Assembly: GCA_015056865.1 (NCBI GenBank)
Contig: SVFM01000007.1
Coordinates: forward strand, 35,874-99,873
Direction: 5' to 3'
DNA length: 64,000 nt
DNA from: Lachnospiraceae bacterium
GTDB lineage: Bacteria; Bacillota; Clostridia; Lachnospirales; Lachnospiraceae
Positions 25,324 through 33,613 of the stretch are shown here, piece by piece. The position numbers were made by a program, and so were the translations under genes. The notes beneath the pieces were generated by a model. The model searched no databases. It saw only the letters and a program-made list of their open reading frames with translations, and had not been told where the DNA came from. Position 1 is the first letter of the stretch; each line of letters opens with the position of its first letter.

Positions 25324-26409
25324 ATGGATTTACAGGATAGGATCAGTAGATTTTGCATAGAAGGGAGCCTGGTGAAGGCGCAGGAGTACGGCAACGGTCA
25401 TATTAATAGAACTTATTTGGTTGAAACCGACCGAAAGAAGTACATATTTCAGAAAATCAATACGGCCATTTTTCAGGATGTGGAAAGTTTGATGGAAAAT
25501 ATAGCGGGGGTCACATCTTATTTGACAGAGACCATTCGTCAGAGGGGGGGAGATGTGGACCGGGAAACCTTGCAATTGATCCCTACTGTGGAAGGAAAAC
25601 GGTTTTACAGGGATGAGGATGGGGCGTGCTGGCGCATGTACCTGTTTATCACAGAGGCTACCAGCTTTGATGCGGTGGAAAAGCCGGAAGATTTTTATGC
25701 CAGCGCAGTGGCTTTTGGTAATTTTCAGTCTTTGCTTGCAGAGTATCCGGCCCAGACGCTGCATGAGACCATACCGGATTTTCACAATACGCCCAAGAGA
25801 TATGCGGCTTTTTGCCGTGCAGTGGAAGCGGATCGCTGTGGACGTGCGGGCAGTGTCCGGGCGGAGATAGAGTTTGTGAAGGCCCGTCAGCAGGAACTGT
25901 CTGTGCTGATGGATATGCTGGAAAAAGGGCAGCTACCCTTGCGGGTAACCCACAATGATACCAAGCTGAATAATGTGATGATCGACGATGCAACGGGCAA
26001 GGGGATCTGCGTGATCGATCTGGATACAGTGATGCCGGGGCTCTCTGTCAATGATTTCGGAGATTCCATCCGTTTTGGTGCCAATACTGCGGCAGAGGAT
26101 GAGACGGATCTGACCAAAGTATCCCTGGATTTGAATTTGTACGAGTGCTACATTAAGGGTTTTTTGGAGGGCTGCAACGGAAGTCTTACAGAGAATGAAC
26201 TACGAATGCTTCCTGTGGGCGCAAAGATGATGACCATGGAATGTGGCATGCGCTTCTTGACAGATTACCTGTCGGGGGATACCTACTTTAGGATCCATAG
26301 GGAGCATCACAATCTGGATCGTTGTCGTACCCAGTTTGCACTGGTGGCGGATATGGAGAAAAAGTGGAGCCGCATGGAGGAGATCGGCAGGCGGTATTGG
26401 GGAAAATAG
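25324..26409 (+). CDS. Phosphotransferase similar to N-acetylhexosamine 1-kinase (NahK/LnpB)
   Basis: A 361-residue protein with the aminoglycoside-phosphotransferase kinase fold. The N-terminus YGNGHINRTYLV and KYIFQKIN match NahK. The catalytic loop is THNDTKLNN with His210 and Asp212, and IDLDTVMPG supplies the metal-binding aspartates. NahK phosphorylates GlcNAc/GalNAc at C1 in the lacto-N-biose pathway. Whether this enzyme uses the same sugars is inference; no lacto-N-biose phosphorylase is nearby. A long hairpin repeat starts 18 bases after its stop. Confidence 0.75.
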   Translation: MDLQDRISRFCIEGSLVKAQEYGNGHINRTYLVETDRKKYIFQKINTAIFQDVESLMENIAGVTSYLTETIRQRGGDVDRETLQLIPTVEGKRFYRDEDGACWRMYLFITEATSFDAVEKPEDFYASAVAFGNFQSLLAEYPAQTLHETIPDFHNTPKRYAAFCRAVEADRCGRAGSVRAEIEFVKARQQELSVLMDMLEKGQLPLRVTHNDTKLNNVMIDDATGKGICVIDLDTVMPGLSVNDFGDSIRFGANTAAEDETDLTKVSLDLNLYECYIKGFLEGCNGSLTENELRMLPVGAKMMTMECGMRFLTDYLSGDTYFRIHREHHNLDRCRTQFALVADMEKKWSRMEEIGRRYWGK

Positions 26410-26426
26410 AAAAAATATTACACATA

Positions 26427-26618
26427 GAGGATTAAGTGTCTCTGTAGTCGGGCTGTGGGACACTGGGGCTATGAAAGACATGCTTTCGCTCCGTAAAAAA
26501 CGCAACGGTGCTAAGATTTTTCTGCGCAAAACGCTTGAAAAATCAAGTGCCGGCGTTTTTTTAGGGTCTTTCATAGCCCCAGTGCCCCGCAGCCCGACTA
26601 CAGAGACACTTAATCCTC
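26427..26618. repeat. Long hairpin repeat element, copy A
   Basis: Arms 26427-26479 and 26566-26618 are 53 bases each and complementary at 51 positions. The 86-base interior pairs further: CCGTAAAAAACGC against GCGTTTTTTTAGG, then ATTTTTC against GAAAAAT, closing on a small loop. The whole 192 bases can thus form one stem. The interior shares sequence with copy B at 29114-29329 while the arms differ. It lies just 3' of the kinase gene and could act as a bidirectional terminator, an mRNA-stabilising stem, or a MITE-like element. Confidence 0.85.
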
Positions 26619-26696
26619 ATTTTATTATAGTTTTTTTTCTTTTTTTGTAGTATGATACTGGTGATTGGATCCGGCGGCGAAAAGGAGGAAAAAGCT

Positions 26697-27542
26697 ATGA
26701 TATGGGAACATTTGCGACAGGAAGAATTTCAGGATGCGGTGAAGGAGGCTAAGGGGCTTTGCGTGGTGCCTATCGGGTGTGTGGAAAAGCATGGACAACA
26801 TTTGCCGCTTGGCACAGATGTGCTGCATATCACCGAGATTGCACGCAGGGCAGCAAAAGAGGAGCCGGCTGTGGTGTTTCCTACCCTCTTTTTTGGGGAG
26901 AAAACAGGTGCGGGAGAGTTTGACGGCACCATTATTTTCAGCGCCGAGCTGAGGCTGAAAATCTTGCAGGAGTGCTGCAGGGAGATCGCACGCAACGGAT
27001 TTCGCAAGATTCTGCTCTATAATGGGCATGGAGGCAACAGTGCCATGCTGTCTTATTTTGAAAGAAGCGTTCTTTATGAGAAACAGGATTATATGGTGTA
27101 TACTTATGCTCTGGGCAATGATTTTGCTACGCCCAACAAAATATTGGGCAGGGGGTATTCTTACCTTACAAGCGAAGACCGAAAAGTGTTGCAGGCTTAC
27201 GCCGCAGAGAAGAAAAAGTACGGACATGCCTGTTTTATTGAGACCGGTTGGATGTATGGGACACATCCAGACCTTGTAAGGCTGGACAAGATGGACCAGG
27301 AGAGCGGAGTGTCGACTCATCTGTTTGATGAATTTAAAAAACGGGGCATATCTACCCCTTTTGCCTGGATGGGCAATTTTCCCAATTCCTACGAGGGGGA
27401 TATGCATGAGGGGATGAATGAGCGGATTGCCAGGGCAATGGTGGATTATGCTGTGGAGAAGGCAGCGGAGGTATTCCGGTTTTTGAAGGAAGAGACTATA
27501 TCCGACGAATATCATGCAAAATGGCTGGCTAAGCAAAAATAA
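26697..27542 (+). CDS. Creatininase/creatinine amidohydrolase-family protein
   Basis: A 281-residue metal-dependent amidohydrolase-like protein. PIGCVEKHGQHLPLGTD supplies Glu30, His32, His35 and Asp41. NGHGGN (residues 109-114, His111) and ETGWMYGTHPDLV follow, matching the family's metal site. The start at 26697 follows AAAGGAGGAAAAAG. Family members act on creatinine, on a step of riboflavin/F420 synthesis (ArfB), or on mycofactocin (MftE), so the substrate here is unknown. It is a single gene between hairpin copy A and the HTH gene. Confidence 0.8.
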   Translation: MIWEHLRQEEFQDAVKEAKGLCVVPIGCVEKHGQHLPLGTDVLHITEIARRAAKEEPAVVFPTLFFGEKTGAGEFDGTIIFSAELRLKILQECCREIARNGFRKILLYNGHGGNSAMLSYFERSVLYEKQDYMVYTYALGNDFATPNKILGRGYSYLTSEDRKVLQAYAAEKKKYGHACFIETGWMYGTHPDLVRLDKMDQESGVSTHLFDEFKKRGISTPFAWMGNFPNSYEGDMHEGMNERIARAMVDYAVEKAAEVFRFLKEETISDEYHAKWLAKQK

Positions 27543-27575
27543 AAGTTAAATTTTTATGAATAAGCTTTTCCTGTC

Positions 27576-27604
27576 TTGCAATGTATGACGGGATATCGTA
27601 TATT
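27576..27604 (+). promoter_or_regulatory. Promoter candidate for the HTH-glf operon
   Basis: TTGCAA (27576-27581), 17 bp, TATATT (27599-27604), 43 bases before the HTH start. Confidence 0.5.
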
Positions 27605-27646
27605 ATTGGAGAAGGGCTTTAGTGCCTTGTAAAGGAGGAAGAAAAC

Positions 27647-28000
27647 ATGACAAAGGCAGAAATTTTAAAAAAAGAAATTTTGAGACAGTATAGAAGTGTG
27701 CGTCAGTTTGCGTTGGAAATGGGCATTCCTTATAGTACATTGGTAACCGCTCTGGAGCGCGGTATTGAGGGAATGGCTTATGGGACAGTGATTCGCATGT
27801 GCGACAAACTGAGCCTGAATCCCGTGGATTTCAGTTCTTTGGAGAGAGACACTACTCTTGGTGCACAGTTGTTGGAGAACAGGGTTATGCAGTACTATGT
27901 AAAGTTGAATCAGACCGGCAGAGATAAAGTGTTGGAACTGATGGATGACTTTGTACAGATTGAAAAATATAAGGCAAAGGGTAAGAAGGCTGTAAAATAA
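27647..28000 (+). CDS. Small helix-turn-helix (XRE-like) DNA-binding protein
   Basis: A 117-residue protein. The helix-turn-helix is visible at about residues 15-57 (YRSVRQFALEMGIPYSTLVTALERG). The C-terminal part (VLELMDDFVQIEKYKAKGKK) is charged. AAAGGAGGAAG precedes the ATG. It ends one base before glf, so the two are probably translated from one message. A role in controlling glf is plausible but unproven. Confidence 0.78.
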   Translation: MTKAEILKKEILRQYRSVRQFALEMGIPYSTLVTALERGIEGMAYGTVIRMCDKLSLNPVDFSSLERDTTLGAQLLENRVMQYYVKLNQTGRDKVLELMDDFVQIEKYKAKGKKAVK

Positions 28001-28001
28001 T

Positions 28002-29105
28002 ATGAGATATGATTATTTGATCGTTGGAAGCGGTCTGTTCGGTGCGGTGTTTGCCCATGAGATGAAAGCTGCCGGCAAGTCCTGTCTGGTGATCGACAAA
28101 AGAGAGCACTTAGGCGGAAATATATATACGGAAGATATAGCAGGTATCCGGGTGCATAAGTATGGAGCGCATATTTTTCATACCTCCAACAAAGAGATTT
28201 GGGATTATGTAAATCAATTCGCGGAGTTTAACCATTACATCAATTCACCGGTGGCTATCTGGGGAGACGAGCTTTACAATCTTCCTTTTAATATGAATAC
28301 CTTCAGTCGCATGTGGGGGATAAAGACGCCCCGGGAAGCAAAAGAGAAGATTGCTGAGCAGATCCGGGAGCTGAATATCCAGGAGCCTGAGAATCTGGAA
28401 GAACAGGCTCTTTCTCTGGTGGGAAGAGATGTCTATGAGAAGCTGGTCAAGGGCTATACGGAGAAGCAGTGGGGCAGATCCTGTACAGAGTTGCCGGCAT
28501 TCATCATCAAGCGTTTGCCTCTTCGGTTTACCTATGATAATAATTATTTCACGGATCCCTATCAGGGAATTCCCAAGGGAGGATATACCCAGATCATTGA
28601 GAAGTTGCTGGCAGGTATTCCGGTGCAGTTGGGGGTTACCTATCAGGCGATTAAGGAACAGAGCCGGGATTCCTTTGGCAAGGTGCTCTATACCGGTATG
28701 ATCGATGAGTATTTTGATTATTGTCTGGGGGAACTACAGTATCGGTCCTTACGGTTTGAAGAGGAGATGTTGGAAGGCTGTGACAATTATCAGGGCAATG
28801 CGGTTGTGAACTATACCGAGCGTGAAGTACCCTACACCAGAATCATAGAGCATAAGCACTTTGAATTTGCGACCGGACCGGACACGGTGATCACCAGAGA
28901 ATATCCAGCAGAGTGGCATAGAGGAGATGAACCATACTATCCCATCAATGATGAACGCAACAATGCGCTTTATCAGGAGTATGAGAAGTTGGCCCAGAAA
29001 GAAAAGAATGTGCTGTTTGGCGGCCGTCTGGGTCAGTACCGTTACTATGACATGGACAAGGTCATCGCGGCAGCACTTGACATGGTAAGAAGTGAACTGG
29101 AATAA
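28002..29105 (+). CDS. glf: UDP-galactopyranose mutase
   Basis: A flavoenzyme that converts UDP-galactopyranose to UDP-galactofuranose for surface glycans. It has the FAD-binding GSGLFG at residues 9-14, IDKREHLGGNIYTE, and the Glf signature segments KYGAHIFHTSNKEIWDYVNQF and KGYTEKQWGR, then FGGRLGQYRYYDMD at the C-terminal FAD contact. At 367 residues it is full length. It is preceded by the HTH gene and followed nine bases downstream by hairpin repeat copy B. Confidence 0.95.
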   Translation: MRYDYLIVGSGLFGAVFAHEMKAAGKSCLVIDKREHLGGNIYTEDIAGIRVHKYGAHIFHTSNKEIWDYVNQFAEFNHYINSPVAIWGDELYNLPFNMNTFSRMWGIKTPREAKEKIAEQIRELNIQEPENLEEQALSLVGRDVYEKLVKGYTEKQWGRSCTELPAFIIKRLPLRFTYDNNYFTDPYQGIPKGGYTQIIEKLLAGIPVQLGVTYQAIKEQSRDSFGKVLYTGMIDEYFDYCLGELQYRSLRFEEEMLEGCDNYQGNAVVNYTEREVPYTRIIEHKHFEFATGPDTVITREYPAEWHRGDEPYYPINDERNNALYQEYEKLAQKEKNVLFGGRLGQYRYYDMDKVIAAALDMVRSELE

Positions 29106-29113
29106 ATAATCTG

Positions 29114-29329
29114 CCGCCCGGGCTGTCTGGGCTTGGGTCGGGGCGGGCAACTGGGAATATGTCTCATTCGGACACGCTCCCGCTCCGTGAAAAACGTAGC
29201 GGACGCTAGATTCGAGGCGAATTGCTGCGCATCCGCCTGACCTCATCAAGCGCCGACGTTTTTCAAGGGTCCATCATGAGGCACATTCCCTGTTGCCCGC
29301 CCCGATCCAAACCCAGACAGCCCTGGCGG
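29114..29329. repeat. Long hairpin repeat element, copy B
   Basis: Arms 29114-29167 and 29276-29329 are 54 bases each and complementary at 48 positions; several mismatches are G-U compatible. The 108-base interior pairs further (CCGTGAAAAACGT against ACGTTTTTCAAGG). Its core CGCTCCGTGAAAAACG and ATCAAGCGCCGACGTTTTT corresponds to CGCTCCGTAAAAAACG and ATCAAGTGCCGGCGTTTTT in copy A. It sits directly after glf. Confidence 0.85.
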
Positions 29330-29401
29330 TAAATTTTTTCTTTACAGGAAAGAACTCCACATATCGGCAAAAAACGCTCCCCGGGGATTGTGCTGCTGCG
29401 G

Positions 29402-29428
29402 AGAATTTCGCCTCACGAAATTCTTTTA
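29402..29428 (+). terminator. Terminator candidate upstream of the rpmG promoter
   Basis: A perfect 9-bp stem AGAATTTCG/CGAAATTCT (29402-29410, 29416-29424) followed by TTTT. It would insulate rpmG from the glf region. Confidence 0.55.
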
Positions 29429-29446
29429 TAAATTTCGAAAAAAACA

Positions 29447-29475
29447 TTGACGGACAGGGGATTTCTGTGTTATAG
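29447..29475 (+). promoter_or_regulatory. Promoter of the rpmG-secE-nusG operon
   Basis: TTGACG (29447-29452), 17 bp, TTATAG (29470-29475), about 75 bases before the rpmG start. Confidence 0.6.
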
Positions 29476-29550
29476 TAGTCAAGCGAGATAAGATTTAGGT
29501 CTTTTTTTTATGCTTAATTTTTAGATAAAATAGCGTGTGGAGGTATTAAG

Positions 29551-29700
29551 ATGCGTACAAAAATTACATTGGCATGTACAGAGTGCAAACAGCGTAACTA
29601 CAATACTACAAAGGATAAGAAAACACATCCTGACAGGATGGAAACCAAGAAGTACTGCAGATTCTGCAGAACTCACACAACTCACAAGGAAACCAAGTAA
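29551..29700 (+). CDS. rpmG: 50S ribosomal protein L33
   Basis: A 49-residue protein starting [17 protein letters not shown]. Two CxxC pairs (C9-C12, C36-C39) make the zinc-binding form of L33. GTGGAGG lies 8-10 bases before the ATG. The rpmG-secE-nusG order is standard in Firmicutes. Confidence 0.95.
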   Translation: MRTKITLACTECKQRNYNTTKDKKTHPDRMETKKYCRFCRTHTTHKETK

Positions 29701-29726
29701 TTTATCGTTTTTTTCGGAAGGAGTAT

Positions 29727-29933
29727 ATGATGGGAGATTCCGCAGAAAAGGCAAAAAAGCCGTCCTTTTTTAAGGGTGTTAAGGCTGAGTTTAAGAAGGT
29801 AATTTGGCCGGATAAGAAATCCATGTTCAGACAAGCTGTTGCTGTTGTGGGAATATCAATAGTTGTCGGTGTGATCATCGCTGTGATCGATCTTGTGGCA
29901 CAGTATGGCGTCAATTTCTTAACATCATTATAG
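29727..29933 (+). CDS. secE: Preprotein translocase subunit SecE
   Basis: A 68-residue single-span membrane protein. FFKGVKAEFKKVIWPDKKSM is the conserved SecE amphipathic segment, followed by one hydrophobic helix (about residues 37-58). It stabilises SecY. GGAAGGAG precedes the paired ATGs; either 29727 or 29730 may be used. Confidence 0.95.
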   Translation: MMGDSAEKAKKPSFFKGVKAEFKKVIWPDKKSMFRQAVAVVGISIVVGVIIAVIDLVAQYGVNFLTSL

Positions 29934-29948
29934 AGCGAGGTTAATTGT

Positions 29949-30467
29949 ATGGCAGAGGCAAAGTGGTATGTAGTGCATACTTATTCCGGGTATGAGAATA
30001 AAGTCAAAGCCAATATTGAGAAGACCATTGAGAACAATAAGGAACTTGGCGAGAGAATTCTGGAAGTAAGGGTTCCCATGCAGGAAGTTGTTGAAGTAAA
30101 GAACGGTGTCAAAAAGACCGTTCAGAAAAAAATGTTCCCGGGCTATGTCTTGCTCAACATGATAATGGATGACGATACCTGGTATGTGGTGAGAAATACC
30201 CGCGGTGTTACCGGTTTTGTAGGACCGGGAAGCAAAGCGGTGCCCCTCACGGAAGCTGAGATGAAGCCTCTTGGAATTAAGACAGACAGTGTTTCTATTG
30301 ACTTTGAGGAAGGTGACAGTATTGCAGTGGTTGCCGGTGTCTGGAAGGATACCATTGGTGTGGTTCAGAAGCTGGATTACAGCAAGCAGACGGCGACCAT
30401 CAATGTAGAACTGTTCGGTAGAGAGACACCTGTCGAGATCAGTTTTGCAGAGGTTAGAAAACTTTAG
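29949..30467 (+). CDS. nusG: Transcription termination/antitermination protein NusG
   Basis: A 172-residue protein with the NGN domain (KWYVVHTYSGYENKVKANIE, MFPGYVLLNM, VVRNTRGVTGFVG) and a C-terminal KOW domain (about residues 120-170, FEEGDSIAVVAGVWKDTIGVVQ). It binds RNA polymerase and couples transcription to translation or Rho. It starts 15 bases after secE. Confidence 0.97.
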   Translation: MAEAKWYVVHTYSGYENKVKANIEKTIENNKELGERILEVRVPMQEVVEVKNGVKKTVQKKMFPGYVLLNMIMDDDTWYVVRNTRGVTGFVGPGSKAVPLTEAEMKPLGIKTDSVSIDFEEGDSIAVVAGVWKDTIGVVQKLDYSKQTATINVELFGRETPVEISFAEVRKL

Positions 30468-30538
30468 TATGATATTTTACTCTGCGAGGGCAGGGTCAAA
30501 ATATAAGCAACATGTAAAGTCTGCGCAGGGCGCAGGCA

Positions 30539-30588
30539 GTGGGAGCAAAAGTTCGAGGTGATTGCAGAGAACTTTTGCGCCTGACCAC
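30539..30588 (+). promoter_or_regulatory. L1-type autoregulatory leader hairpin of rplK-rplA
   Basis: GTGG (30539) pairs with CCAC (30585), and GCAAAAGTTC (30545-30554) with GAACTTTTGC (30569-30578). Between them an asymmetric internal loop (GA opposite GCCTGA) resembles the ribosomal-protein L1 site in 23S rRNA and its mRNA mimics. It lies 19 bases before rplK, where L1 feedback control would act. Confidence 0.6.
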
Positions 30589-30607
30589 AATATTAGGAGG
30601 TGCCAAG

Positions 30608-31033
30608 ATGGCAAAGAAAGTAACAGGTTATATCAAATTACAGATTCCTGCCGGCAAAGCAACACCGGCTCCCCCGGTTGGTCCCGCACTTGGACAGCAT
30701 GGGGTTAACATCGTTGAATTTACAAAGCAGTTCAACGCAAGAACAGCAGATAAGGGTGACGTGATCATTCCTGTTGTTATCACAGTATATGCAGATAGAA
30801 GTTTCAGTTTCATAACCAAGACTCCGCCTGCAGCAGTACTTTTGAAGAAAGCGTGCAACCTTAAGTCCGGTTCTGCAGTACCCAACAAGACCAAGGTGGC
30901 CACCATCTCCAAGGATAAGGTAAGAGAGATCGCCGAGATGAAGATGCCTGATCTGAATGCAGCAAGCGTGGAAGCGGCCATGAGCATGATCGCCGGCACA
31001 GCAAGAAGCATGGGTATCGTAGTAGAAGACTAA
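30608..31033 (+). CDS. rplK: 50S ribosomal protein L11
   Basis: 141 residues, the usual length. [35 protein letters not shown] is the proline-rich L11 N-terminus. The start at 30608 follows TAGGAGG; an upstream in-frame start would run through the leader hairpin. Confidence 0.98.
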   Translation: MAKKVTGYIKLQIPAGKATPAPPVGPALGQHGVNIVEFTKQFNARTADKGDVIIPVVITVYADRSFSFITKTPPAAVLLKKACNLKSGSAVPNKTKVATISKDKVREIAEMKMPDLNAASVEAAMSMIAGTARSMGIVVED

Positions 31034-31089
31034 TAACCAGGTAAATTGGGAGACAATTGTTTGTCGTTAGAACCATAGGAGGAAATAAG

Positions 31090-31779
31090 ATGAAACATGG
31101 TAAGAAATATATTGAAACTGCAAAATTGGTAGATCGCAGTACACTTTATGAGCCCGATGACGCAATCGCTCTGGTAAAGAAGACTGCAACCGCAAAGTTC
31201 GATGAGACCATCGAAGTGCATATCAGAACAGGCTGTGACGGACGTCATGCTGACCAGCAGATCCGTGGTGCAGTAGTTCTTCCCAACGGAACCGGTAAAA
31301 CTGTAAAAGTTCTGGTTTTTGCAAAGGGTGACAAGGTAAATGAGGCTGAGGCTGCAGGCGCAGATTACGTTGGCGGTGATGAGCTGATTCCCAGAATTCA
31401 GAATGATGGATGGCTTGACTTCGATGTTGTAGTAGCAACCCCTGACATGATGGGTGTTGTAGGACGTCTGGGTAAGATCCTGGGTCCCAAAGGCTTGATG
31501 CCTAACCCTAAAGCAGGTACTGTAACCATGGATGTTACCAAAGCTATCAACGATATCAAAGCCGGTAAGATCGAGTACAGACTTGACAAGACCAACATCG
31601 TGCATGTGCCCATCGGAAAAGCTTCTTTCTCTGAGGATGCTTTGAAGGAGAACTTCAATGCTCTGATGGATGCAATTGTAAAGGCAAAACCCAGCGCACT
31701 GAAAGGCCAGTATCTGAGAAGTCTGACACTGACTTCCACCATGGGCCCTGGTGTCAAGGTAAGCGTTGCAAAATTCTAA
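31090..31779 (+). CDS. rplA: 50S ribosomal protein L1
   Basis: 229 residues, full length. It has [67 protein letters not shown] and the conserved [11 protein letters not shown]-terminus. It starts after a GGAGG site. It binds the L1 stalk of 23S rRNA and probably the leader at 30539. A terminator follows, so rplJ is not co-transcribed with it here. Confidence 0.98.
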   Translation: MKHGKKYIETAKLVDRSTLYEPDDAIALVKKTATAKFDETIEVHIRTGCDGRHADQQIRGAVVLPNGTGKTVKVLVFAKGDKVNEAEAAGADYVGGDELIPRIQNDGWLDFDVVVATPDMMGVVGRLGKILGPKGLMPNPKAGTVTMDVTKAINDIKAGKIEYRLDKTNIVHVPIGKASFSEDALKENFNALMDAIVKAKPSALKGQYLRSLTLTSTMGPGVKVSVAKF

Positions 31780-31796
31780 TATCGAAACATGATTTG

Positions 31797-31822
31797 AGGG
31801 ACAGCTGCGGCTGTCCCTTTTG
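31797..31822 (+). terminator. Terminator after rplA
   Basis: A perfect 9-bp stem AGGGACAGC/GCTGTCCCT (31797-31805, 31810-31818) with loop TGCG and a short T run. Confidence 0.85.
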
Positions 31823-31843
31823 ATAAAAACGAAAGAGAATTTT

Positions 31844-33613
31844 ATGAAATTTATATTTTCTTATTTAAAAAAGTATTCCTGGACAGTTGCGCTGGTGGTA
31901 TTTATAAAGTTTTTGGGTACCTTCGGCGAATTGATGCTGCCCTACATATTGGAGCACCTGATTGATAAGGTGGTGCCGGAGGAAAAGATGGCCCCCGTCA
32001 TTGCGTGGGGCATTGGCATGCTGGTGTTGGCGCTTTTGGTGCGTCAGTTCAATGTAAAAGCAAACCGACTTGCGGTGAAGGTTGCCAAGTCCAGTATTTA
32101 TGAGATTAGAAGAGATCTGTTTTGGAAGTCTATCAATCTGTCAGGCAAGCAGTTTGATGAGTTTGGTCTGCCCTCCCTGACATCTCGGATGACCTCAGAT
32201 TCCTATAATCTTCAGAATTTTATACAGAGTATTCAGGCCATGGGTGTGCGTGCGCCCATCATGCTTCTTGGCGGTATTATCATTACCATGACCATGGACC
32301 CGGGACTGGCGGCGATCCTGTGCATTATGGCGCCGATCCTCATTGTCATTGTGGTCTTTGTGTCGTTTAAGGGAATCCCGTTGTATGAGAGAGTGCAGCG
32401 AAACGTGGACGACATTGTGCGCATTATGCGGGAAAATATCACCGGCATCCGAGTGGTCAAGTCTCTGTCTAAAGAAGATTATGAAATGCGCCGATTCGAA
32501 AAGGCCAATGCAACTATGGCGAAAAATGACGTGAAGGCCGGCAGTGTGATGGCGATGCCAGGGCCCATCATGACCTTGTTTTTGAATTGTGGTCTGACCA
32601 TTGTGGTAGCCATCGGCGCATATCGGGTCAATGAAGGTGTCATTGAGCCGGGTGTGATCCTTGCGTTTCTTACATATTTTAATATGATTTTGATGGGTGT
32701 CATGGGTCTGAACAGAATCTTTATGCTGATGTCCAAGGCCAATGCTTCCGCCAAGCGTATTGAAGCTGTGGTCAGAGCCGGAGAGGAACTGACACCGATT
32801 TCGGAGAGTGAGGCGGCAGTGGCCCCTACAGATGACTATATTATTTTTGAACATGTGGACTTTACCTATGATCTGAGCGAGGCGGAGGAAGCGTCAGAGA
32901 AGTTTGCTGGCCAGACCAGGGAAAAATGTCTTTGTGATATTCATTTTTCTATGAAAAAAGGAGGCAGTCTGGGGATTATCGGTGCTACCGGTGCAGGCAA
33001 GACTACTATTATCAATCTGCTCATGCGTTTTTATGATCCCGACAAGGGGCATGTATTTGTGGATGGCAGGGATGTACGTACCTACGATAAGGATAAGCTG
33101 CACCGAATGTTTGGAGTGGTGTTCCAAAATGATGTGATCTTTGCGGATACCTTGTATGAAAACATTGCATTTGGCCGGGAGATGGATCTGGAGGATGTTC
33201 GCCGGGCGGCCAGGGATGCCAGAGCCGGTGAATTTATCGAGGCTTACGAGGACGGTTATGAGCATCGGGCAGTGATCCACGGAGCCAATTTAAGTGGTGG
33301 ACAGCGACAGAGGACCTTGATCGCAAGAGCGCTGGCGGCAGGGCCTGAGATTTTGGTTTTGGATGATTCTTCCAGCGCACTGGATTATAAGACGGATGCA
33401 GGACTTCGGAAGGCCATCCGGGAAAACTACGGGGATGCCACTACCATCATCATTGCACAGAGAATCAGTTCCATCATGAATCTGGATCATATTCTGGTGC
33501 TGGATGAGGGCAGGTGCATCGGCTATGGCACCCATCAGGAACTGATGCAGAGCTGCCAGATGTATCGAGAGATCTTCAATACACAGATGGGGGAGAATGT
33601 CCATGGCAAGTAG
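31844..33613 (+). CDS. ABC exporter half-transporter, subunit with degenerate ATPase site
   Basis: About 589 residues: a six-helix type-1 exporter membrane domain and an ATPase domain. Walker A is GATGAGKTT and the signature NLSGGQRQR is intact. After Walker B the catalytic glutamate is replaced by Asp (VLDDSSSALD) and the H-loop histidine by Gln (IIAQRISS). These losses are typical of the regulatory subunit of a heterodimeric exporter of the BmrCD or TM287/288 type. The following gene encodes the canonical partner. The substrate is unknown. Confidence 0.9.
   Translation: MKFIFSYLKKYSWTVALVVFIKFLGTFGELMLPYILEHLIDKVVPEEKMAPVIAWGIGMLVLALLVRQFNVKANRLAVKVAKSSIYEIRRDLFWKSINLSGKQFDEFGLPSLTSRMTSDSYNLQNFIQSIQAMGVRAPIMLLGGIIITMTMDPGLAAILCIMAPILIVIVVFVSFKGIPLYERVQRNVDDIVRIMRENITGIRVVKSLSKEDYEMRRFEKANATMAKNDVKAGSVMAMPGPIMTLFLNCGLTIVVAIGAYRVNEGVIEPGVILAFLTYFNMILMGVMGLNRIFMLMSKANASAKRIEAVVRAGEELTPISESEAAVAPTDDYIIFEHVDFTYDLSEAEEASEKFAGQTREKCLCDIHFSMKKGGSLGIIGATGAGKTTIINLLMRFYDPDKGHVFVDGRDVRTYDKDKLHRMFGVVFQNDVIFADTLYENIAFGREMDLEDVRRAARDARAGEFIEAYEDGYEHRAVIHGANLSGGQRQRTLIARALAAGPEILVLDDSSSALDYKTDAGLRKAIRENYGDATTIIIAQRISSIMNLDHILVLDEGRCIGYGTHQELMQSCQMYREIFNTQMGENVHGK

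Noticed and set aside
25324..26409. Antibiotic-resistance aminoglycoside phosphotransferase
   Set aside because: The N-terminal GNGHINRTYLV and overall pattern fit NahK-type sugar kinases better than resistance enzymes.
29701..29726. tRNA-Trp between rpmG and secE, as in some Firmicutes
   Set aside because: The gap is only 26 bases and holds just the secE ribosome site.
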